Below are positions 1 through 8,308 of a stretch of DNA of 14,689 nt, piece after piece. The notes beneath the pieces are model-generated. The model saw nothing but the letters and a program-made list of their open reading frames with translations. It did no database searches and was not told where the DNA came from. The stretch covers positions 1-14,689 of the forward strand of contig ONNL01000078.1 of the NCBI GenBank assembly GCA_900319195.1, given 5' to 3'. A program made the translations under genes and the position numbers. Position 1 is the stretch's first letter. Every line of letters begins with the position of its first letter. Origin of the DNA: an uncultured Ruminococcus sp. (GTDB lineage: Bacteria > Bacillota > Clostridia > Oscillospirales > Ruminococcaceae).

Positions 1-15
1 CTGTATCTGATATAC

Positions 16-318
16 TCACTCAAATTCAAGGTCGCCCTTGTAGTTATCCTTGAAAAGACCGTATATCTTCTCAAGCAGCTCGTCATCATCAACAGATACG
101 AACTCGTCGCCGTCCTCTGAGAGTATCACCTCAAGTATGACTACACCGTCGTCCTCATCGTCAAACGGCAGCAGTACAGCGTAGGTATGTCCCTCAAGAT
201 CGACTGTATCAATGACCTCAAACGAAATGTCCTCGCCGTTATCGTCGGTAAGAGTGATGTAATTCTCCTGCTCTTCCTCTTCTTCATTCATTCCGTTTTT
301 GTTTTCATTTTCGTTCAT
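16..318 (-). CDS. DUF1292 family small acidic protein (YrzB-like)
   Basis: This is a 100-residue, extremely acidic protein with no signal peptide or membrane segment, so it is probably cytoplasmic. Residues 1-19 are a low-complexity Asn/Glu tail. Residues about 20-90 match the pattern of DUF1292 proteins: a beta-rich core with ITLTDDNGEDISFEV, then YAVLLPFDDEDDGVVILEV and a closing helix ELLEKIYGLF. The biochemical role of the family is unknown. In Bacillus its member yrzB sits beside ruvX/yrrK, so the gene just left of this window may belong to that cluster; this cannot be seen here. The start is fixed by a strong ribosome binding site (minus-strand GGAGGTG at 324-330) five bases upstream. 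A promoter lies further upstream at 348-376. I am confident in the gene and fairly confident in the family; the function is unknown. Confidence 0.85.
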   Translation of the reverse strand: MNENENKNGMNEEEEEQENYITLTDDNGEDISFEVIDTVDLEGHTYAVLLPFDDEDDGVVILEVILSEDGDEFVSVDDDELLEKIYGLFKDNYKGDLEFE

Positions 319-347
319 AACGGCACCTCCATAGTTTATTTGCTATA

Positions 348-376
348 ATTCTATCACATTTTTTGTGAAAAATCAA
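348..376 (-). promoter_or_regulatory. Promoter for the DUF1292 gene, with a dyad in the spacer
   Basis: On the minus strand there is a -35 TTGATT (371-376), a 17-base spacer and a -10 TAGAAT (348-353), about 20 bases upstream of the ribosome binding site. The spacer contains the inverted repeat TCACA (354-358) / TGTGA (364-368). The dyad is symmetric and could be an operator, but five-base arms in AT-rich DNA can arise by chance. Confidence 0.65.
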
Positions 377-410
377 TAGTATATGAGCTTTTCTTTTTCT
401 CGGCTTTTTC

Positions 411-439
411 TTTACAAATTTGTCGATATGTGTTATAAT
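411..439 (+). promoter_or_regulatory. Promoter for the GH25 lysozyme gene
   Basis: There is a -35 TTTACA (411-416), a 17-base spacer and a perfect -10 TATAAT (434-439) preceded by an extended -10 TG (431-432). The predicted transcript start, near 446, lies downstream of the ATG at 383. That argues for the ATG at 473 as the true start of the lysozyme gene. Confidence 0.75.
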
Positions 440-472
440 TTATATATGTATAGTCAGAAGGAGAAAAGTAAA

Positions 473-1792
473 ATGAGATACAGACCGCCTGCTGTCCTGC
501 TCGCCGCCGCTGTCCTCACAGGCACATTCACAGGCTGCGGAAGCAAGGAAAACGACGTTGTCCCCGTAATGAACAGCAATACCGAAGCAACTGCAACGCA
601 AACCAACGATACGACTGCTGCCGAATCGACTGACGAGACCACTTCTGCACCCGAAACCACTGCCGAAGCGACAACTTCTGCGTCAGAGCCGCCTGCCGAT
701 CTCGTGCTGACGTGCCTTGACTCCGTTGAGGTATACAGTGACGAGACGATATACAGCATCCTCACGAACAAAAATGTCGAGATACTCAACGGCGAGGACA
801 AGGTCGATACCGCGGAGACAGGCGCTCACACGGTCACGGTGAAGTGCTCGAAGGACGGCGCGTACTTTGAAAAAGAGCTTGCCTATAATGTCACGGACTC
901 CGAAGCGCCCGTTGTCCTCAATTCAGGCAACGGAGCCGCGCATATCGTCGGTACGCCGTTTGACCTCAGCAATTACGTCGGATTTGCCGATAATTACGAC
1001 AAAGCTCCGACCCTTACATACAGCGGAGACATCGACCCCGATACCCTCGGGAGCTATCCGCTCACCGCAACCGTCTGCGACAGCTCGGGAAACTCGACAA
1101 GCTGGGACCTCACAATAAATGTCGCGGAGACTGCTCCGCCCGTGGTCTATGACGAATCGGGACCGACCTTCGATGAATTTATCTCGCAGTACGGCGGAGA
1201 GGGCAAAAGGCTCGGGATAGATGTCTCGACATGGCAGGGAGACATCGACTTCAGCGCGGTGAAAAATGCAGGCTGTGAATTTGTGATGATACGTGTCGGC
1301 TACTGCTATGACGAGGAGGAGCCTACTCTTGACGACCACTTTGCCGTAAACCTTGCAAATGCAAAGTCGGCAGGGCTTGACGTGGGAATATACTACTATT
1401 CCGCGGACAATACTCCCGATAAGGTGAAAAGACACGCGCGATGGGTAGCCGAGCAGCTCGGTGATACAAAGCTCGAGCTCCCCGTAGCATTCGACTGGGA
1501 GGAGTTTTCAAAATTCCAGCAATACGGCATGAGCATCCACGACCTCAACGAGCTCTATCTGCAATTCGCGGACGAGATGAAAAAGAGCGGCTATGATACA
1601 ATACTGTACAGCAGCAAGAATTTCCTGAACAATTTCTGGACTGAGAGCACAAAGGCGGCTTATCCCGTATGGCTCGCGCATTTCATCGACGAGACCGATT
1701 ACACGGGCGAATACGCTATGTGGCAGATGAGCAGCGGCGGCACGATAGACGGCATTGCAGGAAAGGTAGACCTCGATATTCTTTACAGCTAA
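473..1792 (+). CDS. Secreted GH25 lysozyme lipoprotein with Ig-like domains
   Basis: Predicted cell-surface muramidase (glycoside hydrolase family 25, N-acetylmuramidase), 439 residues. The N-terminus has a short basic region, a hydrophobic stretch and a lipobox-like FTGC with Cys22, so it is probably lipid-anchored outside the membrane. Residues about 35-75 are a Ser/Thr/Glu-rich linker. Two Ig-like beta domains follow (about 76-143 and 144-218, the second resembling DUF5011). The GH25 domain spans about 245-439, with GIDVSTWQG (Asp250) and the catalytic Asp-x-Glu in AFDWEEF (Asp341, Glu343); it ends at the C-terminus as expected. The start at 473 is chosen because AAGGAG at 458-463 and a promoter at 411-439 precede it; an in-frame ATG at 383 lies upstream of that promoter. 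The gene has its own promoter and is divergent from the DUF1292 gene. The role (wall remodelling or attack on other cells) is open. Confidence 0.9.
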   Translation: MRYRPPAVLLAAAVLTGTFTGCGSKENDVVPVMNSNTEATATQTNDTTAAESTDETTSAPETTAEATTSASEPPADLVLTCLDSVEVYSDETIYSILTNKNVEILNGEDKVDTAETGAHTVTVKCSKDGAYFEKELAYNVTDSEAPVVLNSGNGAAHIVGTPFDLSNYVGFADNYDKAPTLTYSGDIDPDTLGSYPLTATVCDSSGNSTSWDLTINVAETAPPVVYDESGPTFDEFISQYGGEGKRLGIDVSTWQGDIDFSAVKNAGCEFVMIRVGYCYDEEEPTLDDHFAVNLANAKSAGLDVGIYYYSADNTPDKVKRHARWVAEQLGDTKLELPVAFDWEEFSKFQQYGMSIHDLNELYLQFADEMKKSGYDTILYSSKNFLNNFWTESTKAAYPVWLAHFIDETDYTGEYAMWQMSSGGTIDGIAGKVDLDILYS

Positions 1793-1808
1793 ATGGCATG
1801 AAAATTTC

Positions 1809-1828
1809 AGCGGGAACTTCCCGCTTTT
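1809..1828 (+). terminator. Short hairpin with T-run after the lysozyme gene
   Basis: The palindrome AGCGGGA-ACT-TCCCGCT (1809-1825) can form a 7-bp GC-rich stem with a 3-base loop, followed by a run of T to 1828. It looks like a weak intrinsic terminator, perhaps leaky. The recJ ribosome binding site (AAGGAG, 1829-1834) begins directly after it. Confidence 0.5.
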
Positions 1829-1840
1829 AAGGAGCATATC

Positions 1841-3865
1841 ATGAAAAAATGGACAGTCGGCAAGCCCGATATGAATACAGTAAAAAAGCTGATGACGGGC
1901 TGCGGTGTCACTGGACTTGCCGCCTGTGTCCTCGCTCAGAGAGGGTATACCTCACCCGAGCTCGTCGCGGAAAAGCTCGACTCGGGCGAGCTCTCAGACC
2001 CGTTTCTCCTGCGTGATATGCAGGAGGCTGCGGACGCAGTCAACAACGCTATCGACTGCGGCGAATCCATTTGCGTCTACGGAGACTATGACTGCGACGG
2101 GATAATGTCCACCGTTATCCTCTATACCTATCTGCTCGAGGCAGGAGCTCAGGTCAGCTATTATATCCCCGAGCGCTCCGAGGGATACGGTCTCAACAGG
2201 GACGCGATAAAGCGCATAGCTGACGAGGGAGCACACATGATAATCACCGTTGATAACGGCATTGCCGCTATCGACGAGGCTGAATACATCTACGAGCTCG
2301 GAATGAAGCTCGTTATCACCGACCATCACCAGCAGGGTGAGGAGCTTCCTCGTGCGGAGGCTGTTGTTGACGCTCACCGCCGCGACGACACCTCTCCGTT
2401 CAAATTCATGTGCGGCGCCGGGATAGCTCTGAAGCTCGTTGCCGCTCTCGACGGCGGCGACTACACAATGGCTCTCGAGCAATTCGGAGACCTCGCCGCA
2501 ATTGCCACAGTTGCCGATATTGTCAGTCTGACGGGCGAAAACAGGTTCCTCGTCTCATATGGTCTCGAGCTTATCAGCAATACCGACCGTCCCGGGCTCA
2601 TGGCTCTGAAAACCGTCTGCGGTCTTGAAAACAAGCCTATCGACTCTGAGCGCATAGCCTTCGGACTTGCTCCGCGGATAAATGCCGCAGGACGTGTCGG
2701 CTCACCGAAACGAGCCGCCGAGCTCATGCTCTGTGAGGACTACGACAGCGCCCTGAAAACAGCTACGGAGATAGACACCCTCAACACCAAGCGCAAAGCC
2801 GAGGAGGAAAAGATACACTCGGACATAAATGCCATGCTCGACGCTGACCCGTCGCTGCTCACGGGACGCACCGTTTTCCTCTGCGGAAAGGACTGGCACC
2901 ACGGCGTTATCGGCATAGTCGCCTCGCACATCGAGGAGCAGTTCGGGAAACCGTGCTTTCTCGCCTCGGAGAGCGGCGGAGAGATACGCGGCTCTGCCCG
3001 TGCATTCGGTGAATTCTCCGTATTCGGAGCACTCTCTGCAGCGTCGGAGGCTCTTTCAAAATACGGCGGACACAAGGGCGCAGGCGGCTTTACGATAAAA
3101 AAAGGCATGGAGAACAGGTTCCGCGAGCTGCTCGAAAAATATGCCTTTGAGAACCACCGCTCAATGCCCGTGCTGACGTTCTCAGCCGCCGCACAGGTCT
3201 CGCCTGCCGCACTCACCGCGGACAACGTAAAGGGACTCTCGGCATTGCAGCCATTCGGTGAGGATAGCGAAAAGCCGCTGTTTTTCATTGGCGGAGCCTT
3301 TATCACGGACATTGTACCGCTCTCAAACGGACTCCACTCAAAGCTGAAAATAAAATACGGGAACAAGTTCCTCGACGCGCTGTATTTCCGCAATCCGCCC
3401 TCGTCGCTGAACGTGAAAAAGGGCGACATCTGCGACATCATCGCGTCACTTGAAATAAACGAATACAACGGACTTGAATCGGTGAACCTGTTCATCAGCG
3501 ATGTCCGTGCGAGCAGCTTCCGTCAGGACAGATTCTTTGCGGCAAACGAAGCCTTTGAAGCCTTCGTGCGCGATGAGGAGCTCCCAAAGAATTACTACGC
3601 GAGTATGCTCCCCGTCCGCGGCGACGTTGTGAAGCTGTACGCGAATATCTCCGCGGAGGGTATCGGCTCCGACAGGCTGTACCTTAAACTCATGGACGAG
3701 CGGTACAACTACTGCCGATTCCGCACAGCGCTTGAAGCGCTCCGACAGCTCGGGCTTGTCACCGTGAGTGCCGCGGACGGAAAGATACGCAGAGTCAGGG
3801 TCACACAGAAGGCGGACCTTGATTCAGCGCCGATACTTATAAAGCTAAAAGAAAAATGCAGATGA
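1841..3865 (+). CDS. recJ: Single-stranded-DNA-specific exonuclease RecJ
   Basis: RecJ is a 5'-to-3' exonuclease acting on single-stranded DNA in recombination and repair; it is cytoplasmic and metal dependent. The 674-residue product has the DHH phosphoesterase motifs in order: VYGDYDCDG (79-87), ITVDNG (135-140), the name-giving Asp161-His162-His163 in VITDHHQ, and VVDAHR (175-180) followed by CGAGIALKL. The DHHA1 domain carries GGHKGAGG (409-416). An OB-fold-like region follows (about 450-560). A further 110 residues at the C-terminus make it longer than the 577-residue E. coli enzyme but shorter than the Bacillus protein, which also has a C-terminal extension. The start has AAGGAG six bases upstream. 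No separate promoter was found, so it may be transcribed by read-through past the weak hairpin upstream. rel follows after 40 bases. Confidence 0.95.
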   Translation: MKKWTVGKPDMNTVKKLMTGCGVTGLAACVLAQRGYTSPELVAEKLDSGELSDPFLLRDMQEAADAVNNAIDCGESICVYGDYDCDGIMSTVILYTYLLEAGAQVSYYIPERSEGYGLNRDAIKRIADEGAHMIITVDNGIAAIDEAEYIYELGMKLVITDHHQQGEELPRAEAVVDAHRRDDTSPFKFMCGAGIALKLVAALDGGDYTMALEQFGDLAAIATVADIVSLTGENRFLVSYGLELISNTDRPGLMALKTVCGLENKPIDSERIAFGLAPRINAAGRVGSPKRAAELMLCEDYDSALKTATEIDTLNTKRKAEEEKIHSDINAMLDADPSLLTGRTVFLCGKDWHHGVIGIVASHIEEQFGKPCFLASESGGEIRGSARAFGEFSVFGALSAASEALSKYGGHKGAGGFTIKKGMENRFRELLEKYAFENHRSMPVLTFSAAAQVSPAALTADNVKGLSALQPFGEDSEKPLFFIGGAFITDIVPLSNGLHSKLKIKYGNKFLDALYFRNPPSSLNVKKGDICDIIASLEINEYNGLESVNLFISDVRASSFRQDRFFAANEAFEAFVRDEELPKNYYASMLPVRGDVVKLYANISAEGIGSDRLYLKLMDERYNYCRFRTALEALRQLGLVTVSAADGKIRRVRVTQKADLDSAPILIKLKEKCR

Positions 3866-3905
3866 CATCTGATAAATACAGGATTATTTCATCGGAGGAA
3901 ACCAT

Positions 3906-6197
3906 ATGAACGATAACAAAAACACAAGCGGTCCACAGCTCCCCTTTCCTGACACAGCCGCAGATATAAGTCCCGGGGAATACATCAACGATATTCCCGA
4001 TTATTCGGACGACATCACTATTGAGACCATAATCCAGAAGATACTCACCGACGACAAGCAGTACGACCTGAGCAAGATAATCTCCGCATACAAATTCGCG
4101 GAGCAGGCTCACAAGGGACAGAAGCGCTCGTCGGGACAGGATTACATCATACATCCGCTCGCAGTTGCATTTATCCTGCTACAGCTCGGCATGGACACGG
4201 ACACTATCTGTGCCTCGCTCCTTCACGACGTTGTTGAGGACACTCCCGCAACTCTCACCGACCTTAAAAAGCGCTTCGGTCAGGACGTTGCAATGCTCGT
4301 GGACGGAGTTACAAAGCTGAGCAAGATACCCACGGTCTCAAAGGCTGAACAGCAGGCAGGCAATGTCAGAAAGATCCTCCTTGCCATGTCACAGGATATC
4401 CGTGTAATGATAATCAAGCTTGCGGACAGACTCCACAACATGAGGACGCTCAAATACCGTCCCGTCGAAAAACAGCGCAATACCGCCCTCGAGACCATGA
4501 ACATATATGCGCCTATCGCGCACAGGCTCGGCATACGCGCTATCAAGGAGGAGCTTGAGGATCTCTCATTCCACTACCTTGACCCCTACGCCTACTCCGA
4601 GATAGAGAGCATACTCGAGACCAAAAAGGAGGAGCGCGAGCAGTTCATTGTCACGATAAAAAACCGTATCACACAGCGCTTCAAGAACGAGGAATTCTCC
4701 GAGCCGCCGACTATCGAGGGACGTGTAAAGAGCATATACAGCATCTACAAGAAGATATTCCTCTCACACAAGAGCATAGACGAGATATACGACAAATACG
4801 CGGTAAGAATAATCGTCACGACCGTCTCGGAGTGCTACAACGCGCTCGGACTTATCCACGATATGTTCCGTCCTCTGCCCAATCGCTTCAAGGACTATAT
4901 CTCCACTCCTAAGTCAAATATGTACCAGTCGCTTCACACGACGGTGCTCGGCTCGGAGGGCATTCCATTTGAGGTGCAGATACGCACATGGGATATGCAC
5001 GAGACCGCTGAATACGGTATCGCGGCTCACTGGAAATACAAGGAGGGCATTGTCGGCAAGGATAAAATGGAACAGCGTCTTGCATGGGTAAGGCAGATGA
5101 TAGAGGCTCAGCAGACCTCAGACGACGTTGAGGAGATAGTCCGCATCATCAAGACCGACCTTGCTCCCGAGGATATAGTTGTAATGACTCCCAAGGGCAG
5201 CTCAATATCGCTTCCTATGGAATCGACAGTCCTCGACTTTGCCTACAAGATACACACGGACGTGGGACACAAGACCGTCGGTGCAAAGGTAGACGGCAAA
5301 ATGGTGTCACTCGATTACAAGCTCCAGACGGGACAGATATGCGAGATAATCACCAGCAAGGACCCCGACAAGGGACCCAACCGTGCATGGCTCGGCATAG
5401 TACAGACCAACGAGGCACGTTCAAAGATACGCTCATGGTTCAAGAAGGAGCGCCGCGAGGAGAATATAATCGAGGGCAAGGCTCAGCTCGAGCACGAATT
5501 CAAGCATTACAGGATAAACCTCCCGGAGTCCGCCTATGAGACCTTCCTTGAGGACGAATTCAAGCGCCATAACTGCTCGAATCTTGAGGACTTCTATGCT
5601 TCGATAGGCTATGGAGGCGTACTGCTCTCGAAGATAATCCCTCACCTCAAGGACAAATACGAGAGTCTGCACAAGGGACAGGATACCTCGTCCACTCCGC
5701 TCATCAAGCCGAAGGCAGGCTCCGTAAGGGGCAGCATTATCCTCGACAAGATCGACGACATCATGGTGAAATTCGCACAGTGCTGCAATCCCCTCCCGGG
5801 TGACGAGATAGTCGGCTTCATTACAAGAGGTCACGGTATATCCGTGCACACTGTCAACTGCTCGAATTACAGGTCGGCTCTGCTCAGAAACGACCCCGAC
5901 GAGATAGGTCGCTGGTGCGAGATACAGTGGTCGGATAACAGCGACACTCAGCTCCAGACGAGCTTTGAGGTGACGGCTACGGACAGAGTGGGACTTGTTT
6001 TCGATATCTCGTCCGTGCTCAACGACGCAAGAGTGCCTATCGTTCATTCGACATCAAGAGTGCTCAAAAACGGCAACGCCTTCTTCGAGTGCACCATACT
6101 CGTATCGGGCACAGAACAGGTAAAAAACCTGTTTGACAGACTCCGCAAGATAAAGGGGGTAATCTCGGTCGACAGGTCGTCATCCGAGCGTAAATGA
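3906..6197 (+). CDS. rel: Bifunctional (p)ppGpp synthetase/hydrolase Rel
   Basis: A long RelA/SpoT homologue (763 residues) that makes and degrades the stringent-response alarmone (p)ppGpp, normally in contact with ribosomes. The N-terminal hydrolase domain keeps its HD residues: His83, His107-Asp108 (LLHDVVED) and KLADRLHNMR with Asp174. The synthetase domain has GRVKSIYSIYKK (272-283), RFKD (327-330), NMYQSLHT (338-345) and EVQIRT with Glu356. RFKD is the RxKD signature of bifunctional enzymes, unlike the ExDD of synthetase-only RelA. A TGS domain (about 421-484), the conserved CCNPLPGDE cysteine segment (Cys626, Cys627) and a C-terminal ACT domain (about 684-760) complete the usual order. 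GGAGG at 3894-3898 supports the start. About 40 residues precede the HD domain, a rather long, low-similarity lead. In Bacillus, apt lies between recJ and relA; here it is absent. Confidence 0.96.
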   Translation: MNDNKNTSGPQLPFPDTAADISPGEYINDIPDYSDDITIETIIQKILTDDKQYDLSKIISAYKFAEQAHKGQKRSSGQDYIIHPLAVAFILLQLGMDTDTICASLLHDVVEDTPATLTDLKKRFGQDVAMLVDGVTKLSKIPTVSKAEQQAGNVRKILLAMSQDIRVMIIKLADRLHNMRTLKYRPVEKQRNTALETMNIYAPIAHRLGIRAIKEELEDLSFHYLDPYAYSEIESILETKKEEREQFIVTIKNRITQRFKNEEFSEPPTIEGRVKSIYSIYKKIFLSHKSIDEIYDKYAVRIIVTTVSECYNALGLIHDMFRPLPNRFKDYISTPKSNMYQSLHTTVLGSEGIPFEVQIRTWDMHETAEYGIAAHWKYKEGIVGKDKMEQRLAWVRQMIEAQQTSDDVEEIVRIIKTDLAPEDIVVMTPKGSSISLPMESTVLDFAYKIHTDVGHKTVGAKVDGKMVSLDYKLQTGQICEIITSKDPDKGPNRAWLGIVQTNEARSKIRSWFKKERREENIIEGKAQLEHEFKHYRINLPESAYETFLEDEFKRHNCSNLEDFYASIGYGGVLLSKIIPHLKDKYESLHKGQDTSSTPLIKPKAGSVRGSIILDKIDDIMVKFAQCCNPLPGDEIVGFITRGHGISVHTVNCSNYRSALLRNDPDEIGRWCEIQWSDNSDTQLQTSFEVTATDRVGLVFDISSVLNDARVPIVHSTSRVLKNGNAFFECTILVSGTEQVKNLFDRLRKIKGVISVDRSSSERK

Positions 6198-6198
6198 T

Positions 6199-6837
6199 AT
6201 GGAAATGTATACACTTCAGCTCGGCGAGCTCGGCACAAACTGCTATATCGCCGTAACTGCTCCGAAGCGCTGTATCGCCGTTGACATCGGCGGAGACAGC
6301 GAGGAATTACTCGGATTCATAAAGCTAAAGGGACTCACGCTCAGCAAGATACTGCTGACCCACGGTCACTTCGACCACATAGGCGGCGTTGAAGCCGTAA
6401 GAAAGGCAACAGGTGCGGAGGTCTATATCCACCCCGACGATGCGATAATGCTCACAAGCTCGGAGTATTCGCTCCACAGCACCATGTCCTACGGCAAATT
6501 TGCACCTGTCACGGACTACACAGCCGCAGTCGGTGACAGCGTTATCAACGACGGGGATATGTCATTCAAGGTGCTCCACACCCCAGGACACTCCCCCGGA
6601 AGCGTCTGCTATATCTGCGGAGACGTTATCTTCTCGGGCGACACGCTTTTCTGCGGCTCATGTGGACGCACTGACCTCCGCGGCGGCAATTCGATAGATA
6701 TGAAGAAGTCCCTGAGAGCGCTCTATCTCCTTGACGGAAATTACAATGTCTATAACGGTCACGGCTCTCCGACGACCCTTGAGGACGAGCGCAGATACAA
6801 TCCATTCATGGCTGAATACAGGAAAGAATACAGATAA
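6199..6837 (+). CDS. Metallo-beta-lactamase fold hydrolase (YqgX / glyoxalase II-like)
   Basis: A 212-residue metal-dependent hydrolase of the glyoxalase II-like branch of the metallo-beta-lactamase fold, close to Bacillus YqgX. The metal ligands are visible: THGHFDH (His55, His57, Asp59, His60), HTPGHSPGS (His131), FSGDTLF (Asp148) and YNGHGSPT (His188). LFCGSCGRTDL (150-160) is typical of this subgroup. The C-terminal substrate-binding helices of true glyoxalase II are missing, so glutathione thioester hydrolysis is not implied; the substrate is unknown. The start codon follows the rel stop after one base, and no clear ribosome binding site is present. Translation is therefore probably coupled to rel. 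An alternative start two codons later (6205) is equally possible. The next gene, hemZ, begins one base after its stop. Confidence 0.9.
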   Translation: MEMYTLQLGELGTNCYIAVTAPKRCIAVDIGGDSEELLGFIKLKGLTLSKILLTHGHFDHIGGVEAVRKATGAEVYIHPDDAIMLTSSEYSLHSTMSYGKFAPVTDYTAAVGDSVINDGDMSFKVLHTPGHSPGSVCYICGDVIFSGDTLFCGSCGRTDLRGGNSIDMKKSLRALYLLDGNYNVYNGHGSPTTLEDERRYNPFMAEYRKEYR

Positions 6838-6838
6838 T

Positions 6839-8308
6839 ATGAACGAACCTAAGCTGCATATAATACTCATCGGAAATACATTCAAATATGAGACGGAGGC
6901 TACCGTCAAGCTCTTTTTCAATGCTCAGCACTTCATTTTCTCCGACACCAAGGAGGACGCGGAGGGCGAATACATCATCGCAGGGCTTGACGGTCTGCGT
7001 ATCTATACGGAGATAAAGCTCGACGGACATGATGTTTACAGCAGCGAGAAGACGCTCCCCTCCGCAGACGAAAAGACCGCAGAGCATGAGCTGTGCCGCC
7101 TTGTCTATCACGGGCTCGGCTCACTGCTCGGGAAAAGCTCGCCTTGGGGACTCATGACGGGTATCCGTCCCGTGAAAAAGGTCGTGGAGCTGATACGTGA
7201 GGGAAAGAGCCGTAAGGAGATAGACTCGATACTCACGAAAAAATACGAGATAGCTCCCGACAAGCTCGACCTTGCATATCTCACGGCTGAAAATCAGCTC
7301 CCCATTCTCGACAGGATAGACAGCAGTGCGGTGAGCCTGTATGTCTCGATACCCTTCTGCCCGACAAGGTGCAGCTATTGCTCATTTGTCTCGCACTCAA
7401 TGGACTCCGCCGTGAAGCTCATTCCCGAATATGTGGAAATGCTCTGCCGTGAGCTTGAGATGATCGGTGCTCTTGTGCGTGAGACTGACACAAAGATAGA
7501 CACCATCTACTTCGGCGGAGGTACTCCAACCTCACTTTCCGCCGCAGACCTGAAAACGATAATGGGATCTGTTGCGGCAAATTTCGACATTGACAAGGTG
7601 CGCGAATACAGCGTAGAGGCAGGACGTCCCGATACCATAACCGAGGAAAAGCTCCGCGTGATACACTCGCTCGGAGCCAAGAGAATATCTGTAAATCCAC
7701 AGACGCTCAACGATGATGTGCTGAAGGTCATAGGACGCAGACACTCGGGCGAGGACGCTGTTCGTGCCTTTGAGCTTGCACGCAAGGTCGGCTTTGAAAA
7801 CATCAACACCGACCTCATTGCAGGACTGCCTACGGAGTCCGCAGAGAGCTTTGCACATACCCTCGACAAAATGATAGAGCTGTCGCCCGAGAGCATAACC
7901 GTGCATACGCTCACGCTGAAGCGCTCCGCAGACCTCTTCCGTACAGGCACGGAAAAATCGCCCGTATCGGAAATGGTCGAATACAGCATAGAGCGCCTTA
8001 TCGGGAGCGGCTATCTCCCCTATTATATGTACAGGCAGAAGAATACTCTCGACAATCTTGAAAACGTCGGCTACGCGAAAAAGGGCTTTGAGAGCTATTA
8101 CAACATCTTCATAATGGACGAGACACAGACTATCCTCGGGGCAGGCTGTGCGGCTTCGACAAAGCTCGTCTATCCCGACGGAAAAATAAAGCGCATACAC
8201 AATTACAAGTTCCCGTATGAGTACATACGCCGATTTGATCAGCTAATGGAGAAAAAGGAGGAGGTCAGCGAATGCCTGAAAAGAATCAAGTCTGCCGCGC
8301 AGAGATAA
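6839..8308 (+). CDS. hemZ: HemZ-type radical SAM protein (coproporphyrinogen dehydrogenase-like)
   Basis: A 489-residue radical SAM protein of the HemN/HemW/HemZ superfamily, best matching HemZ by its roughly 160-residue N-terminal extension and the C-terminal motifs YRQKNT (399-404) and NLENVGYA. The iron-sulphur motif is C-x3-C-x2-C (Cys174, Cys178, Cys181) in PFCPTRCSYCSF, with GGGTP (226-230) for SAM binding and a C-terminal GAGCAAS (434-440). HemZ is annotated as oxygen-independent coproporphyrinogen III dehydrogenase, but no other haem gene is in view, so the actual reaction in this organism is unproven. The fourth Cys of the HemN motif (CxxxCxxCxC) is Phe here, as in HemW. The ATG at 6839 is chosen over in-frame upstream starts, which would overlap the hydrolase gene by more than 100 bases. 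AGGAAAG lies 12 bases upstream, and the previous stop is one base away. Confidence 0.88.
   Translation: MNEPKLHIILIGNTFKYETEATVKLFFNAQHFIFSDTKEDAEGEYIIAGLDGLRIYTEIKLDGHDVYSSEKTLPSADEKTAEHELCRLVYHGLGSLLGKSSPWGLMTGIRPVKKVVELIREGKSRKEIDSILTKKYEIAPDKLDLAYLTAENQLPILDRIDSSAVSLYVSIPFCPTRCSYCSFVSHSMDSAVKLIPEYVEMLCRELEMIGALVRETDTKIDTIYFGGGTPTSLSAADLKTIMGSVAANFDIDKVREYSVEAGRPDTITEEKLRVIHSLGAKRISVNPQTLNDDVLKVIGRRHSGEDAVRAFELARKVGFENINTDLIAGLPTESAESFAHTLDKMIELSPESITVHTLTLKRSADLFRTGTEKSPVSEMVEYSIERLIGSGYLPYYMYRQKNTLDNLENVGYAKKGFESYYNIFIMDETQTILGAGCAASTKLVYPDGKIKRIHNYKFPYEYIRRFDQLMEKKEEVSECLKRIKSAAQR

Noticed and set aside
383..472. Upstream in-frame ATG that would extend the lysozyme by 30 residues
   Set aside because: It lies before the promoter at 411-439 and has no ribosome binding site. 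The start at 473 has both and gives a proper lipoprotein signal peptide.
2740..3495. Minus-strand ORF of 251 codons inside recJ
   Set aside because: It is antisense to a conserved coding region with intact RecJ motifs. It has no recognisable domain; long antisense frames are common in GC-richer genes with biased codons.
3859..3871. CAGAT-GAC-ATCTG hairpin over the recJ stop codon
   Set aside because: A five-base AT-containing stem without a T-run is too weak to call a terminator between recJ and rel.
5433..6047. Minus-strand ORF of 204 codons inside rel
   Set aside because: It is antisense to the conserved C-terminal domains of rel. It has no ribosome binding site or family resemblance that I can see.
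7532..8200. Minus-strand ORF of 222 codons inside hemZ
   Set aside because: It is a shadow of the radical SAM gene, with no recognisable protein features.
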